Source of the DNA: Limnohabitans sp.
GTDB lineage: Bacteria > Pseudomonadota > Gammaproteobacteria > Burkholderiales > Burkholderiaceae_C
NCBI GenBank assembly: GCA_018883305.1
Contig: VEQI01000180.1
Location: forward strand, 1-7,013
Reading direction: 5' to 3'
DNA: 7,013 nt
A program made the position numbers and the translations under genes. Under the pieces are notes generated by a model, which saw nothing but the letters and a program-made list of their open reading frames with translations, did not search any database and had not been told where the DNA came from. Positions 1-5,196 of the stretch are shown piece by piece. Positions within the stretch are counted from its first letter, which is position 1. Each line of letters starts with the position of its first letter.

Positions 1-256
1 GGTTGGCTATGGCCGCTTGAAGTCTCTACTTCTAGCTCCCTCGCAAAATGGGGGGGATTACCTGATGGGGGTGGCTTTGGCTATTTTCGAAGGAGGGTAC
101 CCCCTTGGAAGCGATTGGGAATGGCAACGTTGCCATCGACTACCACCGCAAGCTCCTATCCAGTGTCTCTGCCGCCAAGAGAAACCAGCCGGATTCGCAT
201 TCGCAAGCGAGCCGCTCCCAAGCCATGAGGGCTCTGTGGGGAAAAATGTGGGGAAA
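1..256. other. Left flank with no assignable gene
   Basis: Two plus-strand frames are open from the left edge: one to a TGA at 226-228, the other to the TGA at 272-274. Neither translation shows a domain or motif I recognise. The second runs into the tRNA terminator hairpin and ends in a Lys-rich tail encoded by an A-tract, which argues against it being real. No minus-strand frame is convincing. The stretch holds a 16-bp palindrome, an 8-bp GGGTACCC palindrome (95-102) and a tandem 12-bp repeat. A position immediately 3' of a tRNA gene is a common place for integrated elements. This could therefore be the edge of one, or the decayed 3' end of a gene lying to the left. Confidence 0.4.
121..136. 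repeat. 16-bp perfect palindrome
   Basis: The sequence ATGGCAACGTTGCCAT is its own reverse complement over 16 bases; the flanking bases (A on the left, C on the right) end the symmetry. A centre without spacer suits a dimeric protein-binding site better than an RNA hairpin. It lies in the unassigned left flank, so any bound regulator or recombinase is unknown. Confidence 0.6.
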
Positions 257-258
257 AT
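235..258. repeat. Tandem 12-bp direct repeat, TGTGGGGAAAA core
   Basis: The 11-base core TGTGGGGAAAA occurs at 235-245 and again at 247-257, giving a 12-bp period close to one helical turn. The copies lie just beyond the terminator that follows tRNA-Ser(UGA). Iterated G-rich arm sites near a tRNA 3' end are what a tyrosine recombinase attachment region can look like, but no integrase is visible in the window. The repeat is directly seen; the attachment-site reading is inference. Confidence 0.55.
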
Positions 259-280
259 AAAAAAAGGCTCCTGAGAGCCT
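259..280 (-). terminator. Intrinsic terminator of tRNA-Ser(UGA)
   Basis: On the minus strand the sequence reads AGGCTC-TCAG-GAGCCT followed by a run of T. This is a perfect 6-bp stem (265-270 with 275-280), a 4-nt loop and a U-tract at 259-264. It lies 18 bp beyond the encoded CCA end of the tRNA and is correctly oriented to end that transcript. On the plus strand the bases after the stem (CTATTTA) are only weakly U-rich, so it would be a poor terminator for anything coming from the left. Confidence 0.85.
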
Positions 281-297
281 CTATTTACTTGACAATT

Positions 298-385
298 TGG
301 CGGAAGCGGTGAGATTCGAACTCACGAACGGTTGCCCGTTGCCGGTTTTCAAGACCGGTGCAATCGACCACTCTGCCACGCTTCC
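298..385 (-). tRNA. serT: tRNA-Ser(UGA)
   Basis: The minus strand folds as a class II tRNA. The 7-bp acceptor stem GGAAGCG/CGCTTCC is followed by discriminator G and an encoded CCA (298-300). The anticodon stem is CCGGT/ACCGG with loop CTTGAAA, placing the UGA anticodon at 349-351. The long variable arm typical of serine tRNAs has stem AACGG/CCGTT with a GCAA loop (327-340). The T arm is GTGAG-TTCGAAT-CTCAC. It reads the UCA/UCG/UCU group of serine codons. It lies downstream of hemW on the same strand, with its own terminator. The symbol is borrowed from the E. coli UGA isoacceptor. Confidence 0.97.
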
Positions 386-399
386 TGGATTCGGTCTTG

Positions 400-470
400 C
401 TGGCCTGATTGTAATCTTCCCGCGAAGTGCCTCACGCCACCCTGCCCCCAGCACTGCGGGATCAGGCCAG
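400..470. repeat. Interrupted inverted repeat (20 paired bases) between hemW and tRNA-Ser
   Basis: The continuous strand 451-470 (GCACT-GCGGG-ATCAGGCCAG) is complementary in order to three blocks on the left: AGTGC (426-430), CCCGC (419-423) and CTGGCCTGAT (400-409). A 2-nt bulge separates the first two blocks and a 9-nt bulge separates the last two. The terminal loop is 20 nt (431-450). The arm includes the last codons and stop of hemW. No U-tract follows on either strand, so it is not a standard terminator. It could protect the hemW mRNA 3' end, affect tRNA precursor processing, or be a remnant of a mobile repeat. Confidence 0.5.
408..435 (-). promoter_or_regulatory. Possible promoter of tRNA-Ser
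   Basis: On the minus strand a good -10 hexamer, TACAAT (413-408), has a poor -35 candidate, GTGAGG (435-430), 16 bp upstream. Initiation would fall near 401 and give a leader of about 16 nt before the mature 5' end at 385, a normal distance for a tRNA precursor. The -10 overlaps the large inverted repeat at 400-470. Read-through from hemW is an alternative source of transcription. Confidence 0.35.
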
Positions 471-1655
471 AAAAAGCGCTTGCACTTCACTCAAAAAATC
501 AAATCCCAGCGTGGTGGGCCTCACCATCTGACCCTCCAGCGTGATCCACTGGCGTTCCAGAGCCGTCTGCAACCCAGGCTCAAGACTGGAAAGTGGCAAC
601 CCGGTGCGGTCTCGAAAATCTTCCAACGAGAACCCTTCACGCAACCGCAAGGCGTTGAGCATGAACTCAAACGGCAGGTCTTTGCGCCCCACCTCATCAC
701 ACTGGGCAACGGCTTGCCCGTTGGCGGCCTGGGCCATGTACTGACGCGGGTCGCGGTAACGCACCAGGCGTGCCACCCGGTGCGCAAAACTCAGCTTGCT
801 GTGCGCACCCGCGCCAATGCCAAGGTAGTCACCAAATTGCCAGTAATTGAGGTTGTGCTGACACCGATGACCGTTGCGTGAAAACGCAGACACCTCATAG
901 CGTGACAAGCCCGCACCCTGTGTTCGGTCCGTGATGAGGTCCAGCATTTCATAGGCCAGATCTTCATCGGGCAAGCCAGTTGGTGGGAACTTGGCGAAAT
1001 AGGTGTTGGGCTCCATCGTCAGGTGATAGATGGACAGATGCGGGGGCTGAAACGACAAGGCCGTGTCCAGATCGTCTTGCAGTTGGGACAGCGTTTGCCC
1101 AGGCAAGGCATACATCAGGTCGAGGTTGAACGTGGGAAAACAACGACGCGCCTCCTCCAGCGCGGCCATGGCCTGGTCACGGCTGTGCACGCGGCCAAGG
1201 GCCTGGAGATGCGGGTCGTGAAAGCTTTGCACGCCCACGGAAAGCCGGGTCACACCGGCCTCGCGGTACGCCTGAAAGCGATCGCGCTCAAACGTCCCCG
1301 GGTTGGCTTCCAACGTGATTTCAGCGGAGGCGGTTAACCGCAACAGAGAACGCACATCCGACAGCAACTGTTCAATCCCCGCCGGTGAGAACACGCTGGG
1401 CGTGCCGCCCCCGATGAACACCGTGTGCACCGTGCGCCCCCAGATCAAGGGCAAGGACGCCTCCAAGTCTTGTCGCAGCGCCTGAAGATAGGCCCGTTCA
1501 GGCAAGTCGCCCTCGCCCTTCCACTCATGGGAGTTGAAATCACAGTAAGGGCATTTGCGCAAGCACCAGGGCAGGTGCACGTAAAGGGAGAGCGGGGGCA
1601 GACCGGTCAGGCTTAGGGTGCCGGGCCGCATCAGGTGCTGGATGTCCAGGTTCAT
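462..1655 (-). CDS. hemW: Heme chaperone HemW (radical SAM, HemN-like)
   Basis: This 397-residue protein belongs to the radical SAM family related to oxygen-independent coproporphyrinogen III oxidase. The cluster motif is C31-x3-C35-x2-C38 in YVHLPWC...CPYCDFNSH. Phe40 stands where HemN has its extra cysteine, which marks the HemW type. E. coli and lactococcal HemW bind heme and act as chaperones, not as coproporphyrinogen dehydrogenases. GGGTPS (82-87) is the SAM-contacting glycine motif, followed by the conserved LEANPGT and GVQSF segments; the C-terminal part is the HemN C domain. The length is close to the E. coli protein (about 378). The chosen ATG overlaps the rdgB stop as ATGA, with AGGAG 11 bp upstream (1667-1671), indicating translational coupling. 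Many databases still call this gene hemN or coproporphyrinogen III oxidase; the motif argues against that name. Confidence 0.93.
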   Translation of the reverse strand: MNLDIQHLMRPGTLSLTGLPPLSLYVHLPWCLRKCPYCDFNSHEWKGEGDLPERAYLQALRQDLEASLPLIWGRTVHTVFIGGGTPSVFSPAGIEQLLSDVRSLLRLTASAEITLEANPGTFERDRFQAYREAGVTRLSVGVQSFHDPHLQALGRVHSRDQAMAALEEARRCFPTFNLDLMYALPGQTLSQLQDDLDTALSFQPPHLSIYHLTMEPNTYFAKFPPTGLPDEDLAYEMLDLITDRTQGAGLSRYEVSAFSRNGHRCQHNLNYWQFGDYLGIGAGAHSKLSFAHRVARLVRYRDPRQYMAQAANGQAVAQCDEVGRKDLPFEFMLNALRLREGFSLEDFRDRTGLPLSSLEPGLQTALERQWITLEGQMVRPTTLGFDFLSEVQALFLA

Positions 1656-2257
1656 GCGAACCAGCGCTCCTGCATCAAGGCCAACATTTGGCGCGCAGCT
1701 TGACCCCGATGACTGTTGGCATTCTTGACCTCCACCGGCAATTCGGCAAAGGTCTTGCCAAAGGACGGTATGAACATCACCGGGTCAAAGCCAAAGCCAT
1801 TCGTGCCACGTGGCTCACGCGTGATCTCGCCACTGACGCGCCCCACCGCCACCAGGGGTTCGGGGTCGTCTGGATGGCGCAAGGCCACCAACGTGCTGAC
1901 CAGGGCCGCGCGGCGTTGTGTGACATCTGCCATTTGCTCCAGCAGTGCGCGCACATTGTTGTCATCGCCCTTGGGGTAGCCAAAGCGGGTGGCGTAGTAG
2001 GCGGTCTGCACACCAGGCTCACCACCAAAGGCATCCACACACAGTCCCGCATCATCAGCCAGGGCAGGCAAACCGCTGAGGCGGCTGGCGTGTCGTGCCT
2101 TGGCCAGTGCATTCTCAATGAAGGTATGAAACGGTTCTTCAGCCTCGGGTATGTTCAGCTCGGCCTGGGAGATGAGTTGCACCCCCAGGGGCTCGAACAT
2201 CTGTTGCAGCTCGGCCAGTTTGCCTCGATTGTTGGAAGCCAACAGCAATTGCTTCAT
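1652..2257 (-). CDS. rdgB: dITP/XTP pyrophosphatase RdgB (HAM1 family)
   Basis: This is a 201-residue non-canonical purine nucleoside triphosphatase. It hydrolyses ITP, dITP and XTP to monophosphates and keeps deaminated purines out of DNA and RNA. Family signatures in order are the N-terminal nucleotide-binding SNNRGK (8-13), FIENALAKA (46-54), the acidic metal-binding ADDAGL with D68/D69 (67-72), GFGFDPV (154-160) and SHRG (182-185). The length matches E. coli RdgB (197). The start is set at the ATG at 2257, where the protein begins MKQLLLASNN as in homologues. An in-frame ATG at 2338 would add 27 unrelated residues and overlap rph. An AAAGG ribosome site lies at 2269-2273. The gene starts 7 bp after rph and overlaps hemW by 4 bp, so it sits in the middle of a co-transcribed trio. 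Confidence 0.96.
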   Translation of the reverse strand: MKQLLLASNNRGKLAELQQMFEPLGVQLISQAELNIPEAEEPFHTFIENALAKARHASRLSGLPALADDAGLCVDAFGGEPGVQTAYYATRFGYPKGDDNNVRALLEQMADVTQRRAALVSTLVALRHPDDPEPLVAVGRVSGEITREPRGTNGFGFDPVMFIPSFGKTFAELPVEVKNANSHRGQAARQMLALMQERWFA

Positions 2258-2264
2258 GCGTTGA

Positions 2265-2999
2265 TCAACCTTTGAGGGCTGCCTGCTGATGGGCAAACAA
2301 CTCTCGAATGCCTTTGTCTGCCAAGTCCAGCAACGCATTCATGTCCTGACGCGAGAAGGCCACGCCTTCTGCGGTGCCCTGCACTTCCACAAAATTGCCA
2401 TCGGCCGTCATCACCACGTTCATGTCGGTGTCACAGGTGGAATCTTCGGTGTACTCCAGGTCCAGCAGTGCCATGCCCTCGAGCATGCCCACGGAGATCG
2501 CCGCCACGGCCTGTCTAATGGGGGAAGCAGTCAGCTTGCCTTGTTGCATGAGCACATTGACCGCATCTTGCGCAGCCACGAATGCACCGGTGATACTGGC
2601 CGTTCGGGTGCCACCATCGGCCTGCAACACATCGCAGTCCAGATGAATAGTGCGCTCACCCAGGGCCTTCAGGTCAAACACGGCGCGCAGGGAGCGACCA
2701 ATCAGGCGCTGGATTTCCTGCGTGCGGCCACTTTGCTTGCCTCGCGCGGCTTCACGGTCGCTTCGGGTATGGGTGGAGCGCGGCAGCATGCCGTACTCCG
2801 CCGTGACCCAACCCTCGCCGCTGCCTTTCTTGTGGCCGGGCACTTTTTCTTCCACCGAAGCCGTGCACAGCACACGGGTGTTGCCAAACTCCACCAGCAC
2901 CGAGCCTTCGGCGTGAATGGTGTAGCCACGGGTGAGGCGCACGGGGCGCAGGGCATTGGCTTGCCGTTGTAAACGAGAAGCAGGAAGCGTTGCAGTCAT
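2265..2999 (-). CDS. rph: Ribonuclease PH
   Basis: This 244-residue phosphate-dependent 3'-5' exoribonuclease trims tRNA precursors at the 3' end by phosphorolysis and is a hexamer in characterised homologues. Visible family features are RPVRLTRGYT near residue 18, the RNA-binding stretch around GWVTAEYGMLPRSTHTR (63-79), QEIQRLIGRSLRA (95-107), the phosphate-binding GGTRTA (129-134), and the acidic catalytic segment running from D180 to D192 and ending DTDMN. It is full length compared with E. coli RNase PH (238). The ATG at 2999 is preferred, with GGAA 5 bp upstream. A further in-frame TTG at 3029 would add 10 hydrophobic residues not typical of the family. It is first in the rph-rdgB-hemW operon and divergent from yicC. 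The catalytic block is intact, unlike the frameshifted rph of E. coli K-12 MG1655/W3110. Confidence 0.97.
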   Translation of the reverse strand: MTATLPASRLQRQANALRPVRLTRGYTIHAEGSVLVEFGNTRVLCTASVEEKVPGHKKGSGEGWVTAEYGMLPRSTHTRSDREAARGKQSGRTQEIQRLIGRSLRAVFDLKALGERTIHLDCDVLQADGGTRTASITGAFVAAQDAVNVLMQQGKLTASPIRQAVAAISVGMLEGMALLDLEYTEDSTCDTDMNVVMTADGNFVEVQGTAEGVAFSRQDMNALLDLADKGIRELFAHQQAALKG

Positions 3000-3092
3000 G
3001 AAAATTCCGATGGGGACTAAGAGGACCAACCCCCGATTGTCCAGGATGTCCGAGGGGATGGCTGAGATAATGCGCTTTTACCGGAATCTTCC
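3000..3092. promoter_or_regulatory. rph/yicC divergent intergenic region
   Basis: These 93 bp must hold promoters for both directions. For yicC, GATAAT (3066-3071) is a good -10 hexamer ending 21 bp before the ATG, but no good -35 is seen at 16-18 bp. No convincing minus-strand promoter for rph was found. An imperfect hairpin, GGACCAA/TTGTCC with a 7-nt loop (3023-3042), sits in the rph leader, and GTCC occurs twice (3039-3042, 3047-3050). Both genes have a short GGAA ribosome site 5-6 bp before the ATG. Confidence 0.4.
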
Positions 3093-4010
3093 ATGGCCAC
3101 TCACAGCATGACCGGCTATGCCAGCGCCCAAGCGCCGCTGGCGTCCCCTGATGGCACCACGCCAGGCACCGGCCTGCGCCTGGGGCTAGACATCCGTTCG
3201 GTCAACAGCCGTTTTCTGGATCTGAGTTTTCGTTTGCCAGAGGAGTGGCGCGCGCATGAAGGCACCTTGCGCGAACTGCTGACGAAACGACTGCAACGGG
3301 GCAAGGTGGAGGTTCGAGCCTCCTTTGAGCAAGAGTCAGGGGCAACGCTTGCCAGCCCCTCGCCGCGACAGTTGCAACAATTACAGAACGTGCAAGACGC
3401 GGTACTGAGCTGGCTGCCCCATGCTGCACCACTGTCCGTGGCAGACGTGTTGCGATTGGGCAGCACACACGGCCGAACCCCGGAGGACGTGGGCCCCGCC
3501 CTGCTGGCACTAGCCAACACAGCACTGGAGGGTTTGTTGCAGGCACGCGCCCGTGAAGGCACCCGTCTGGCCAACACCCTGCTTGAACGAACGGCACAAC
3601 TGCGTGCCCTGGCCCAGCAGGCGCAACCCCTCATTCCTCAACTGGTGGAGCAGCAGCGTCAAAAATTTCTGGAACGCTGGCGTGAGGCCATGGCACTGGG
3701 CGACAACGCCGTGCTCCCTGAAGCCGCGCAGGACCGGGCTTTGAGTGAAGCCACTGCATTTGCCATCCGTATTGATGTGGCCGAGGAACTCACCCGCCTG
3801 GCCGCACATCTGGATGAGATTGACGTTTTGCTCAAACCCCAAGGGCCAGCACGCAGCGTGGGCAAGCGACTGGACTTCCTGATTCAGGAACTGCACCGAG
3901 AGGCCAACACCCTGGGCGCCAAGTCCGCTTTACTGGAACTCACGCGCATCTCGATCGACATGAAAGTGCTGATTGAGCAGATGCGCGAGCAGGTGCAAAA
4001 CCTGGAGTAA
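3093..4010 (+). CDS. yicC: YicC/YloC family endoribonuclease
   Basis: This 305-residue protein has the two-part YicC architecture. The N-terminal YicC-like domain starts SMTGYA and includes RSVNSRFLD (35-43), FRLPE and RGKVEV (69-74). The C-terminal DUF1732 region (about 216-305) carries GKRLDFLIQE (257-266), REANTLGAKS (269-278) and a closing ISIDMKVLIEQMREQVQN helix. Characterised members (B. subtilis YloC, E. coli YicC) are metal-dependent endoribonucleases, and E. coli YicC is linked to small-RNA turnover. The protein is longer than E. coli YicC (about 287), mainly from a Pro/Gly/Thr-rich insertion near residues 15-27, probably a surface loop. Start MATHSMTGYA matches the family N-terminus; GGAA lies 6 bp upstream. 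Its position divergent from rph is shared with E. coli. Confidence 0.95.
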   Translation: MATHSMTGYASAQAPLASPDGTTPGTGLRLGLDIRSVNSRFLDLSFRLPEEWRAHEGTLRELLTKRLQRGKVEVRASFEQESGATLASPSPRQLQQLQNVQDAVLSWLPHAAPLSVADVLRLGSTHGRTPEDVGPALLALANTALEGLLQARAREGTRLANTLLERTAQLRALAQQAQPLIPQLVEQQRQKFLERWREAMALGDNAVLPEAAQDRALSEATAFAIRIDVAEELTRLAAHLDEIDVLLKPQGPARSVGKRLDFLIQELHREANTLGAKSALLELTRISIDMKVLIEQMREQVQNLE

Positions 4011-4023
4011 GTCCTGAAGTGAA

Positions 4024-5100
4024 TCAGGCGCGTGCTTGCCTGCGCGCTCGCACCGCCTGTGCCAGCCCGTCCAACACGGGCACGGTCTGCTCAAAGCTGA
4101 TACAGGCGTCCGTGATGGACACGCCGTACTGCAACGCCTGTCCGGCCTTCTGATCCTGACGCCCCTCGTGCAGGTGGCTCTCAATCATGAGGCCCATGAT
4201 GCGTCGCTCTCCGCCCGCCACTTGCGCGGCCACCTCCTGGGCCACCTCGATTTGTTTGGCGTGCTGCTTGCTGCTGTTGGCATGGGACACATCCACCATG
4301 ACTTGCGGCGCCAACCCTGAAGCCGCCAGCACCTGGCAGGTAGCCTCGACGTCGGCAGCCGAGTAGTTGGGCTGCTTGCCGCCACGCAAAATGACATGCA
4401 CATCCTGATTGCCGCGCGTCTCGAAAATGGCGGCCTGGCCCATCTTGGTCATGCCCATGAAGGCATGGGGTGCACGCGCAGCCACCATCGCGTCAGCGGC
4501 CACTTTCACGCCGCCGTCGGTACCGTTCTTGAAGCCCACCGGGCAGGACAAGCCACTGGCCAGTTGTCGATGGCTCTGACTTTCCGTGGTGCGCGCGCCA
4601 ATGGCACCCCAGGTCACCAGATCACTGATGAATTGAGGACTCAGCAAATCCAGAAATTCTGTGGCCACGGGCAAGCCCAGGTCCAGGATATCGAGCATCA
4701 GCTTGCGCGCCATCTCCAGACCTTCGTTCATGGCAAAGCTGCCGTCCAGATGCGGGTCGTTGATGTACCCCTTCCAACCCACGGTGGTGCGCGGCTTTTC
4801 AAAATACACCCGCATCACCACCAGCAGGTCTTGCGCGTGCCGCTCGGCCTCCACCTTCAGACGGCGCGCGTACTCAATGGCCTGGTCATGGTCATGAATG
4901 GAGCATGGCCCCACCACCACCACCAAGCGGTCATCCTGCCCTTGCAACACCTGCGATATGGCCAAACGTGAACGCTCCACCAAGGCCAGATGCGCCTGCG
5001 TGGCCGGCAAGCGTTCTTCCAGCAGCGCCGGCGTCATCAAGGGGCGCACGGAGGCAATGCGAGTGTCATCGATGCGGGTTTTGTCCTGGGTGGAAAGCAT
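4024..5100 (-). CDS. aroG: 3-deoxy-7-phosphoheptulonate (DAHP) synthase, class I alpha
   Basis: This cytoplasmic enzyme condenses phosphoenolpyruvate with erythrose 4-phosphate, the first step of the shikimate pathway. The 358 residues align with E. coli AroG at a constant +5 offset. Metal ligands appear as C66 (VGPCSIHD), H273 (SHANSSKQ), E307 (IESHL) and D331 (TDACI). Substrate motifs EKPRTTVGWKG (101-111), ARTTESQSHR (169-178) and KNGTDG (191-196) are intact. Feedback-site counterparts are also present: D11-D12, P155 and S185 (E. coli D6-D7, P150, S180), so the enzyme is probably inhibited by an aromatic amino acid. Whether Phe, Tyr or Trp cannot be settled by eye, and the symbol denotes the closest family type. 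The ATG at 5100 has almost no Shine-Dalgarno; an in-frame TGA at 5166-5164 bounds any extension. It converges on yicC with 13 bp between stops. Confidence 0.94.
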   Translation of the reverse strand: MLSTQDKTRIDDTRIASVRPLMTPALLEERLPATQAHLALVERSRLAISQVLQGQDDRLVVVVGPCSIHDHDQAIEYARRLKVEAERHAQDLLVVMRVYFEKPRTTVGWKGYINDPHLDGSFAMNEGLEMARKLMLDILDLGLPVATEFLDLLSPQFISDLVTWGAIGARTTESQSHRQLASGLSCPVGFKNGTDGGVKVAADAMVAARAPHAFMGMTKMGQAAIFETRGNQDVHVILRGGKQPNYSAADVEATCQVLAASGLAPQVMVDVSHANSSKQHAKQIEVAQEVAAQVAGGERRIMGLMIESHLHEGRQDQKAGQALQYGVSITDACISFEQTVPVLDGLAQAVRARRQARA

Positions 5101-5137
5101 GGCGAAATCTGTCTGGAATGGGGGCCACAGTTTACTG

Positions 5138-5167
5138 TCACGCCGAGAGATAATGACGCTCTCTCAC
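5138..5167 (-). CDS. Possible 9-codon leader ORF upstream of aroG
   Basis: A GTG at 5167-5165 opens a frame encoding (f)M/V-RERHYLSA and stopping at TGA 5140-5138, 37 bp before aroG. It is preceded 8 bp upstream by GGAGG inside the near-perfect ribosome site AAAGGAGGTG (5183-5174), far stronger than the site of aroG itself. The stop abuts the ACAGTTTACTGT palindrome. The peptide has a single Tyr and no run of Phe, Tyr or Trp, so classic amino-acid attenuation is not indicated. It requires an aroG transcript starting upstream of 5183, within the start of gmk on the opposite strand. It may be chance. Confidence 0.25.
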   Translation of the reverse strand: MRERHYLSA

Positions 5168-5173
5168 CCGTCG

Positions 5174-5183
5174 CACCTCCTTT
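5174..5183 (-). promoter_or_regulatory. Strong Shine-Dalgarno upstream of aroG
   Basis: The minus strand reads AAAGGAGGTG, the full complement of the 3' end of bacterial 16S rRNA. It lies 73 bp from the aroG ATG, too far to serve it directly, but at ideal distance from the GTG at 5167. In the gmk mRNA the same bases read CACCUCCUUU. Confidence 0.4.
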
Positions 5184-5196
5184 GCATTCTCGACGC

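Larger units (their letters stand above)
5101..5196. promoter_or_regulatory. aroG/gmk divergent intergenic region
   Basis: These 96 bp separate the two start codons. On the plus strand GATAAT (5149-5154) is a good -10 candidate for gmk, giving a leader of about 36 nt, but no good -35 lies at the usual distance. On the minus strand a 12-bp palindromic ACAGTTTACTGT (5127-5138) lies between the small ORF described separately and aroG, where an operator could sit. It does not match the TyrR or TrpR consensus sequences known from E. coli. No clear aroG promoter is visible; TTGCCG with GAGAAT at 19-bp spacing, inside the start of gmk, is a weak option. Confidence 0.4.

Noticed and set aside
17..274. 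Plus-strand 85-residue frame at the left edge
   Set aside because: No recognisable domain; it reads through the tandem repeat and into the tRNA terminator hairpin, and a second frame is open over most of the same stretch.
297..881. Plus-strand 194-residue frame over tRNA-Ser and the end of hemW
   Set aside because: It is antisense to a clear tRNA and to the conserved C-terminal part of hemW; the sequence has no family features.
462..1655. Annotation of hemW as coproporphyrinogen III oxidase (hemN)
   Set aside because: The fourth cysteine of the HemN cluster motif is replaced by Phe40, the pattern of HemW heme chaperones.
1652..2338. Longer rdgB start at 2338
   Set aside because: It would add 27 residues unlike the family and overlap rph by 74 bp; the ATG at 2257 gives the normal N-terminus with a ribosome site.
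2265..3029. TTG start for rph at 3029
   Set aside because: It is a rare start adding 10 residues; ATG 2999 has GGAA in place and fits the family length.
4013..4028. CCTGA/TCAGG hairpin between yicC and aroG as a shared terminator
   Set aside because: Only five pairs and no U-tract on either strand; too weak to call a terminator.
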